Virus record (IMG/VR): IMGVR_UViG_3300044846_002156 | Coordinates: 1-61,393 of that record | From: a virus | DNA length: 61,393 nucleotides | Reading direction: 5' to 3' (one strand) | Shown here: positions 57,301-61,393 of the stretch, piece after piece | Layout: each line of letters opens with the position of its first letter | How positions within the stretch are numbered: the stretch's first letter is position 1 | Notes under the pieces: generated by a model | Seen by the model: only the letters and a program-made list of their open reading frames with translations | Told to the model about the DNA's origin: nothing | Database searches by the model: none | Made by a program: the position numbers and the translations under genes

Positions 57301-57601
57301 AAAATTGGTTGTAGAATTGTTAAATGATAATGTTAATAATGGAATAATAGATAGAGATGATAAAAAGCGTATTCTTAATGTGCAAAATAAAAGAGAGTTT
57401 ATAAAGGATAAACCTAGATATTATGGTACTCTACTTTATATGAAAAGCAATGATATTAAGGCATCGGTACTTTACGACCAAACACAAAAGTTAGATGATG
57501 ATAAATACAAAGAAGTGGCTAGAGAATTATATAAAAACAAAATAATTAGCGAAGAAGTACTAAATATAGTTAGAAGAAAAAGAAATGCAACAAAAAAGTA
57601 A
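54338..57601 (+). CDS. Large internal virion protein with LPD38-like domain
   Basis: 1087 residues. The N-terminus has a Ser/Thr/Ala/Pro linker (~45-75) after a short domain (FTLTNNKGNIILDG). The middle to C-terminal part matches the large polyvalent protein domain 38: KNNPAFGIYQLTMDAPQAII (~487-506), MNEGIEYATRLAVFKRMKDK (~605-625), LEARKVVDFSRSGTLVKPLN (~655-675) and LAYLNAGMRGFYSSAQSLKN. This domain is found in phage internal proteins ejected with DNA. A hydrophobic segment lies near ~700 (AAMLFGEIGTAATMLFAYSI). The C-terminus is Lys/Glu helical. Confidence 0.83.
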   Translation: MGNCRFTLTNNKGNIILDGISEQEFKKYIAMNPTNSSVLMESLNIPAPVPSATTASATAQPTTSTPSSVPNKTVEDMFRETAQAPFRNANKIQATTKSWVSRFMTALFESQRDVIKKMLKDLKYPGQVAVAALQNRKGYTGVSSLFIRSFNKEIFDDLKITPNIDIAGMKHSERTLFDMFLDLSRVINIDERIGVKFYNFTQLREKLKNDTSLTLEQKKQIRNEKNNLLDYLKDRNAIDIVDGKYVQKQYVHSRKLTAETAQEQLDLIKKTHPEVFKKLEDKANKYYNTYKTLLTEQFNNGMLSKEVYDELLSYNYIPSKFIHYIVEAELAESASPNGSKLKNTIRTLTGGSDQDVLTNFQQILELAANSTYRQIFENTSANSLARAVEANAKSLQSQGGVSPEFDMYVDKPIGVDGNGQPKYNPIPAGKDVIYFYRDNGVRERIVAPKDFVDVYYERNKLLNQKGEDILSKLSTLTFVNIFKSLITKNNPAFGIYQLTMDAPQAIIATRAYPDFFLGSFLLAKDYASVTKDIKNFILKDKLSPLFKEAISAGIFSDFLSTETDVNKLTPITNIQGEAGIKAAAKLLKYKAGKSASAVLDGIAKMNEGIEYATRLAVFKRMKDKLTAEYTKNNKGAKLTPDQEFEVLQLAALEARKVVDFSRSGTLVKPLNKVLAYLNAGMRGFYSSAQSLKNNPTKAAMLFGEIGTAATMLFAYSIGDFGGDEEEKKKRLNKYMSLPEYQRTNYFNIYNPFSKEGSDYEWIRLYKPQTFRGYINFLEQGYLKVVKGQDINEGEIYEAFKADLPVDPTSFAIFTRNPLFNGIVKYSLNKDAYKKSEIVRNEERIEDWAEYDKKTPKIYKKIGEYSRDLTGTEGVSPKRAEALIASLIGDPSKNTTTALLDKSGRVMYYGAMGDKEGLKSELPTPGEEADWLFKLSGLKGRIFTKTPDIDFEAMKEYKDAEKKEYTKNQIIKTEVDEIYENEPNKKEAEKLVVELLNDNVNNGIIDRDDKKRILNVQNKREFIKDKPRYYGTLLYMKSNDIKASVLYDQTQKLDDDKYKEVARELYKNKIISEEVLNIVRRKRNATKK

Positions 57602-57872
57602 ACGCAACAGCCTAGCTGGCAAGCACCCTTCTTATGATAGTTTGAATATGTCAGAGGAGCGCAGAAAGAAAAAGATAGCTTACGACAAAGCATATCACGC
57701 TACAACAGAACGCAAGAAGTATAGAGCTGAATTAAACAAGGCTAATAAAACCAAAGGTGCTAAAGGAGATGGTAAAGATATGTCGCACACTAAAAGCGGC
57801 AAGCTAGTGTTGGAAAGTGCAAAAACCAATAGAGCTAGAAATAAAGCTAATGGTAAAAGCACATTAAAATAA
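57585..57872 (+). CDS. Small basic HNH-related phage protein, 95 aa
   Basis: 95 residues, Lys/Arg-rich. The line KKKIAYDKAYHATTERKKYR followed by GDGKDMSHTKSGKLV and NRARNKANG is the pattern of a small phage protein related to HNH nucleases (GDGKD-SH in place of HHK and an N-R end). Similar proteins are common in marine and Bacteroidota phages. It overlaps the LPD38-like gene by 17 bases. Nuclease activity is not assured. Confidence 0.72.
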   Translation: MQQKSKRNSLAGKHPSYDSLNMSEERRKKKIAYDKAYHATTERKKYRAELNKANKTKGAKGDGKDMSHTKSGKLVLESAKTNRARNKANGKSTLK

Positions 57873-57876
57873 ATAT

Positions 57877-57884
57877 TAACTTTG
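57877..57884 (+). promoter_or_regulatory. Promoter -7 box (TAACTTTG)
   Basis: TAACTTTG lies 6 bases before the ATG at 57891, so the leader is at most a few bases. Confidence 0.5.
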
Positions 57885-57890
57885 TATATT

Positions 57891-58079
57891 ATGGATAAAG
57901 ACTTAAAAGAATTAATAAGCAACATTAAACAGACAAGTTGGAAAACTAGCTTGTTAGGATTTCTATTGTTTATAGCTGCTACTGCTTCTGTTTTAACAGG
58001 GAAAGCAACATGGTCAGACGCTATGATTGCGCTTACAGCAGGAGTTGCCTTTATCTATTCTAAAGACGCAGATAAATAA
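57891..58079 (+). CDS. Holin-like membrane protein, 62 aa
   Basis: 62 residues. A polar N-terminus, one helix (SLLGFLLFIAATASVLTGKA), a turn (TWSD) and a second helix (AMIALTAGVAFIYS), ending in a charged tail. Two helices, small size and late position suit a class II holin. The ATG at 57891 is preferred to a TTG inside the -7 box. Its partners would be the minus-strand endolysins. Confidence 0.72.
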   Translation: MDKDLKELISNIKQTSWKTSLLGFLLFIAATASVLTGKATWSDAMIALTAGVAFIYSKDADK

Positions 58080-58102
58080 TTAACATTTAGATACTGTATT
58101 AG

Positions 58103-58132
58103 CCCTATTGTTTAATTACGATAGGGTTTTTT
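58103..58132 (+). terminator. Rho-independent terminator
   Basis: CCCTAT pairs with ATAGGG (6 bp), loop of 12, then six T. Ends the morphogenesis operon. Confidence 0.8.
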
Positions 58133-58162
58133 ATTGTGTAAAAATCGCCTTTATATATTGGC

Positions 58163-58170
58163 TATCTTTG
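58163..58170 (+). promoter_or_regulatory. Promoter -7 box (TATCTTTG)
   Basis: TATCTTTG lies 18 bases before the ATG at 58189 and starts the receptor-binding operon. No TTG at the standard distance. Confidence 0.5.
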
Positions 58171-58188
58171 TTAAAAATATAATTCATT

Positions 58189-58701
58189 ATGGCAGTATTT
58201 GCAGCATCATTTACAGTTAATCAAAGTGCTGATTGCACTATGCTTACATTAACAGATACATCTAACTACACAAGTAACGATAGTGGAGTAACATTATCTT
58301 CATTTGAAAGTAGACAGTTTATCATATCAAACTCTGTTGGAGGGGTTATAAGCACTATTCCTTTAGCTACTGGAATACTTGTGGCTACTTATGCTATTAC
58401 TAAAGATGCTTGGCTAAGTGTTGAGCTTAGATTAACAGATGATACAGGACCAGACTTTACTAAAACAAACAGCGTATTATCAACTTGCTTTTTAGAGGTT
58501 TGCTACTCTGAATTGGTAGCTAAGACAGATTGCGATTGTCAGTCTAGTGGATGTGGCTGTGGTTCTGTTGAGAACGACAAGGTTAAGTTATTAGAGTATA
58601 TTAAGGCTGCTGAAATATTTTCTGAATATTCTAATCCTATTTTAGCACAAAAACAATTAGATGCTGGTACAGTAGTATGTGAAGCTAATAATGATAAATA
58701 A
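58189..58701 (+). CDS. Cys-rich structural protein, 170 aa
   Basis: 170 residues. The first ~110 residues are beta-strand-like with Ser/Thr/Leu (MAVFAASFTVNQSADCTMLT). Then comes a Cys cluster (CYSELVAKTDCDCQSSGCGC) and a helical end. It overlaps the next gene by one base. The Cys cluster could bind metal or form disulphides in the virion. It may be a fibre-base protein; the family is unknown to me. Confidence 0.7.
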   Translation: MAVFAASFTVNQSADCTMLTLTDTSNYTSNDSGVTLSSFESRQFIISNSVGGVISTIPLATGILVATYAITKDAWLSVELRLTDDTGPDFTKTNSVLSTCFLEVCYSELVAKTDCDCQSSGCGCGSVENDKVKLLEYIKAAEIFSEYSNPILAQKQLDAGTVVCEANNDK

Positions 58702-58994
58702 TGCCTACAAGAGTTCAGATAGAGAATAACTTAGAAAATGCAAAAAGATATTTTGCAAATAAAATGGATAAGCTTGTGGATAAAGGCTTAGAGCTAAATC
58801 CAGAAGAAATATCATTTGAAAATGCAGTAAATAACCTTTTCTATATAATAGAGGCGAATGAGTTTATGTTGAAAAATAATATAGACACAGACAATGAAAC
58901 ATTTTTAAGTGTATATAAAAAGATGATGTACATTATAGGTGTTTACGCTAATAATTTAACAAAGGATAATTCATTAATAATAATAGGAGCATAA
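58701..58994 (+). CDS. Fibre-assembly protein, 97 aa (paralogue of the next fibre's N-terminus)
   Basis: 97 residues, helical. It clearly resembles the first ~95 residues of the following fibre: ENAKRYFANKMDKLVDKGLE here and QQANLYFANLMDEYVD there, followed by NNLFYIIEANEF versus DNLFHLLEAIQY and matching Tyr/Ile ends. A duplication of an attachment domain is the simple reading. It probably sits at the base of the fibre or in the tail. Stop and next start overlap by one base. Confidence 0.75.
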   Translation: MPTRVQIENNLENAKRYFANKMDKLVDKGLELNPEEISFENAVNNLFYIIEANEFMLKNNIDTDNETFLSVYKKMMYIIGVYANNLTKDNSLIIIGA

Positions 58995-60301
58995 TGCCTA
59001 GTAACATAGATTTAATCTCAAAGATACAGCAAGCAAATTTGTATTTTGCTAACTTAATGGATGAGTATGTAGATTCGTTTACATTCTCCATTGAGAGAGA
59101 TAAAAATCTAAAGTGCAAGGTAGATAATTTATTTCACTTATTAGAGGCTATACAATATCAAATTGCTAAAGGGTTATATTACGATGATGAAGTAACTAGA
59201 CTACTTTACGATAAGATAGACTGTATAACTCCAATTTATAACTCTGTAATAGTTATTGATACAACCTTAATACAGCCATTTATATCTAATATGTCTGTTA
59301 TTTATGGACCTCCAGGACCTGCAGGACCACAAGGTGAGCAAGGGTTAAAGGGAGATAAAGGAGATAAAGGAGATAAGGGTGATACTGGAGCAGGTGTTGT
59401 AAGCGGAGGAACTACTGGACAAGCATTAGTAAAAAAATCTAACACAGATTACGATACAGAGTGGGTAGATGTACCACCGCCAGACTGGGGTAATATAGGT
59501 GGTATTATAACAAACCAAACAGACTTAATAGCTTTACTAGATGGTAAGCAAGATGATATAACGCTAACCACTATTGGAACAAGCGGAGCTGCCACTTTTA
59601 ACTCCCTTACAAGCACGTTAAATATACCACAATACCAAGGTGGCGTAACAAGTTTTAACACCCGTACAGGAGCTATAACGCTTACTAGCGGAGATGTTAC
59701 AACTGCATTAGGATATATACCAGTAACGCAAGCTAGAACCATTACTATTAATGGAGTTACTTATGATTTAAGTCAGAATAGAGAATGGACTATAAGTGGA
59801 GCAACTAGTGCAAGAACAATAGAAACGTTTACCGCTACGGCAGGACAAACGGTATTTACTACTGGAGGATATACTGTTGGAGGAATAGATGTTTACTTAA
59901 ATGGAGCTAAATTACAAAATACAGAATACACAGCTAGTAATGGCACTACGGTTGTATTTCCTAGTGGGTTAGTTGTTGGAGATATAGTAGAAGTAGTTAT
60001 TTGGAATATAAGTAGTGTAGTTATTACTTTTAGTGTAAACACAAGTGGTTTTGGAGAAGATATAAGCTATAATAGTATAACAAATACTTTAACTATTGAT
60101 AAGTATAATTGGATGGATTTAGCTAGAGGTTACACAGTAATACCTACTTTGCTCACCTCAACAGCAACATACGATGTTTATACTTACACATATAGTAGTA
60201 TAACATTATATAGAAAAATAATGAATGATAATAGTGAAGATGCCTTTTATAGTGAAAGCGCATTAACTAATAAACTTTGTGAAAAGAAAATAATATTATA
60301 A
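58994..60301 (+). CDS. Tail fibre with collagen-like repeat, 435 aa
   Basis: 435 residues. An N-terminal helical anchor (~1-95, paralogous to the upstream protein) is followed by a collagen-like repeat GPPGPAGPQGEQGLKGDKGD (~110-135) extended by more GDK units. Then a beta-rich shaft (GGTTGQALVKKSNTDYDTEW; GVTSFNTRTGAITL) resembles parts of the 2585 fibre (TLNIPQYQGG versus TLNIPTYTLAG). The C-terminal part is a beta domain. Collagen repeats in phage fibres form triple helices. It is a likely receptor-binding or connecting fibre. Confidence 0.86.
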   Translation: MPSNIDLISKIQQANLYFANLMDEYVDSFTFSIERDKNLKCKVDNLFHLLEAIQYQIAKGLYYDDEVTRLLYDKIDCITPIYNSVIVIDTTLIQPFISNMSVIYGPPGPAGPQGEQGLKGDKGDKGDKGDTGAGVVSGGTTGQALVKKSNTDYDTEWVDVPPPDWGNIGGIITNQTDLIALLDGKQDDITLTTIGTSGAATFNSLTSTLNIPQYQGGVTSFNTRTGAITLTSGDVTTALGYIPVTQARTITINGVTYDLSQNREWTISGATSARTIETFTATAGQTVFTTGGYTVGGIDVYLNGAKLQNTEYTASNGTTVVFPSGLVVGDIVEVVIWNISSVVITFSVNTSGFGEDISYNSITNTLTIDKYNWMDLARGYTVIPTLLTSTATYDVYTYTYSSITLYRKIMNDNSEDAFYSESALTNKLCEKKIIL

Positions 60302-60320
60302 ATAATTAAAAAATAAAATT

Positions 60321-60872
60321 ATGCCAGTAAATAATTGGACAGCAGGAACAACAACAGGAACGGTAATGGCTACTGAATTTAATAAGGTAGCAACAGCCTT
60401 AAACACTATTGGGCAGTACTCACATAACGCAACGGTAGCTTTAACAACCACACCGAGTGCGCTTGCGGTAAGCACAAACGACTTGCAAGCAGGTAATATT
60501 TCACATAGCACATCAACCAACACAAGTAGGTTTACTGCTTCGGCAGAGGGCGATTATGTGTTTATTGTACAACCACAAATTTCACACTTAACAACTGGTA
60601 CTGGTAACTGTACTTTTTGGCTAAGAAAGAATGGAACTACACCTGTATCAAATAGCGGTGCAATCTTCCAAATGGGTGCAGTTGTAGGTTCGGATGTATT
60701 AGTTATTACTTCTGTTATTCCTTTAGTAGCAAATGATTACATTGAAGTTATGGCGGTTGCAAGTGCAAATAGTGAGCATCAAATTACTTTTACAGCAACA
60801 AGTGGATCGGGTGCAACAGCAGTACCAAATATTCCATCAATGATTGTAACAGTTACTCAATTACCTTTATAA
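60321..60872 (+). CDS. C1q/TNF-like receptor-binding protein, 183 aa
   Basis: 183 residues. After a short helical start (MATEFNKVATALNTIG) the domain shows the C1q-like jelly-roll pattern: SRFTASAEGDYVFIVQPQIS, FWLRKNGTTPVSNSG, then ITSVIPLVANDYIEVMAVAS and a closing strand. C1q-like trimers form phage fibre heads. It sits between the collagen-like fibre and the 988-residue fibre. Confidence 0.74.
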   Translation: MPVNNWTAGTTTGTVMATEFNKVATALNTIGQYSHNATVALTTTPSALAVSTNDLQAGNISHSTSTNTSRFTASAEGDYVFIVQPQISHLTTGTGNCTFWLRKNGTTPVSNSGAIFQMGAVVGSDVLVITSVIPLVANDYIEVMAVASANSEHQITFTATSGSGATAVPNIPSMIVTVTQLPL

Positions 60873-60884
60873 AAAAAATAAGAT

Positions 60885-61393
60885 ATGGCATTCGCATTTT
60901 CATACGTCGGTACTGAATACCGTTTAGACCAAACTGGTACTGATGCCAACTTAACAAGTCTTGCTACGGCTGTAAATGCGGTTGCTACCGTAGCACGTTT
61001 GACGTCTTATACAGTAGGTACAATAATAAAACCACCTACTAAAAATGGTATGTGGTATAGATGTTCGGTTGCAGGTACAACAGCAGCTACAGCACCTACT
61101 TATAACCTTACAGCAGGAACTACAACTACAGATGGTACTGCTCAATTTTTTGCTTTTATTCAGCCTGAAATTTATGTTGAAGGTGTTTGTACGGTTTATG
61201 AAATAACAAACTTTAACCTACGTGTAAATGGAACGCTGACTATTGACCCAAGAATTAATGCTTTTTTTGGAATAAACAACATTACTACTTTAAGTGGTGG
61301 TACTTTAAATTGTGGTGTACAGTTTAATTCTACTTTTGGTGGTGGTTTACTTTATTCACAAGGTACTGCAATCCAATTTATAGGAAACTATAC
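60885..61393 (+). CDS. Large tail fibre/spike protein, N-terminal part (continues at 1-2585)
   Basis: The ATG at 60885 opens the frame that runs off the window end. Because 61267-61393 repeats 1-127, the frame continues at base 1 and ends at 2585, for 988 residues in total. This segment begins MAFAFSYVGTEYRLDQTGTD and is rich in Thr, Ala and Gly, with helix-then-strand patterning near the start (an anchor) and then beta-helix-like strands. It begins 12 bases after the C1q-like gene. Confidence 0.85.
   Translation, partial: MAFAFSYVGTEYRLDQTGTDANLTSLATAVNAVATVARLTSYTVGTIIKPPTKNGMWYRCSVAGTTAATAPTYNLTAGTTTTDGTAQFFAFIQPEIYVEGVCTVYEITNFNLRVNGTLTIDPRINAFFGINNITTLSGGTLNCGVQFNSTFGGGLLYSQGTAIQFIGNY
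61267..61393. repeat. Right copy of 127-bp terminal overlap
   Basis: Identical to bases 1-127 (see that entry). Only one copy exists in the closed circle. Confidence 0.95.

Noticed and set aside
59300-59400. GDKGDKGDK stretch as sequencing or assembly stutter
   Set aside because: The frame is kept and the Gly-x-y pattern is a normal collagen-like phage fibre element.

Overview
The window is a complete, circular genome of a virulent, probably short-tailed (podovirus-like) phage of a Bacteroidota host. Its first 127 bases are repeated exactly at its end, so the molecule closes to a 61,266 bp circle, and one tail-fibre gene (60885 through 2585) runs across the join. The host assignment rests on many promoters of the Bacteroidota type (TTG, about 20 bp, TAnnTTTG), on the lack of Shine-Dalgarno sequences (A-rich leaders before starts instead) and on protein families typical of that phylum. 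I see no integrase, repressor, transposase or CRISPR array. The genome is AT-rich.

Layout. (1) 58.2-61.4 kb and 1-6.8 kb, plus strand: receptor-binding genes, namely a collagen-repeat fibre, a C1q-like protein, a 988-residue fibre and a 1166-residue fibre with a C-terminal S74 self-cleaving chaperone. (2) 6.8-18.2 kb, plus strand: small membrane proteins (holin- or spanin-like), then DNA metabolism: T7-type endonuclease I, a metallophosphoesterase, a MazG/DUF5664-like protein, a DnaB-type helicase, a YqaJ exonuclease, an ERF annealing protein, a DnaA domain IV protein and an HNH nuclease. A YadA-type trimeric autotransporter with a signal peptide sits among them. (3) 18.2-30.0 kb, minus strand: about 35 small, mostly unknown early-type genes, many encoding tiny membrane peptides, plus a VirE-N/BT4734 primase-like protein, two peptidoglycan hydrolases, tRNA-Gln and a strange 132-nt tRNA-Leu-like gene. 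One GIY-YIG gene points the other way at 23.3 kb. (4) 30.0-34.8 kb, mixed: SSB-like protein, GroES and a second double-barrel GroES-like protein, and a minus-strand Ala-rich gene with MCP-like codon use. (5) 34.8-58.1 kb, plus strand: morphogenesis, in the order small and large terminase, portal, scaffold-like protein, major capsid protein, connector and ring proteins, nozzle, internal or ejected proteins (one ART-like, one LPD38-like), a ferritin, an HNH-like basic protein and a holin-like protein.

How it works together. Replication probably uses DnaA-IV-like origin recognition, the AEP primase and DnaB helicase, with ERF/YqaJ recombination and T7-type junction resolution. This suits circularly permuted or concatemeric DNA packaged by the terminase. 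Lysis enzymes lie on the early minus strand, apart from the membrane proteins that could release them.

The strongest unusual points are the phage-encoded trimeric autotransporter, a ferritin with an almost intact di-iron site inside the virion operon, the twin GroES-like genes, the interrupted tRNA-Leu-like RNA with its own promoter and terminator, two structured non-coding regions (17.3-17.6 and 31.3-31.8 kb), and a 46-bp promoter repeat with paired ATGACA boxes one helical turn apart.
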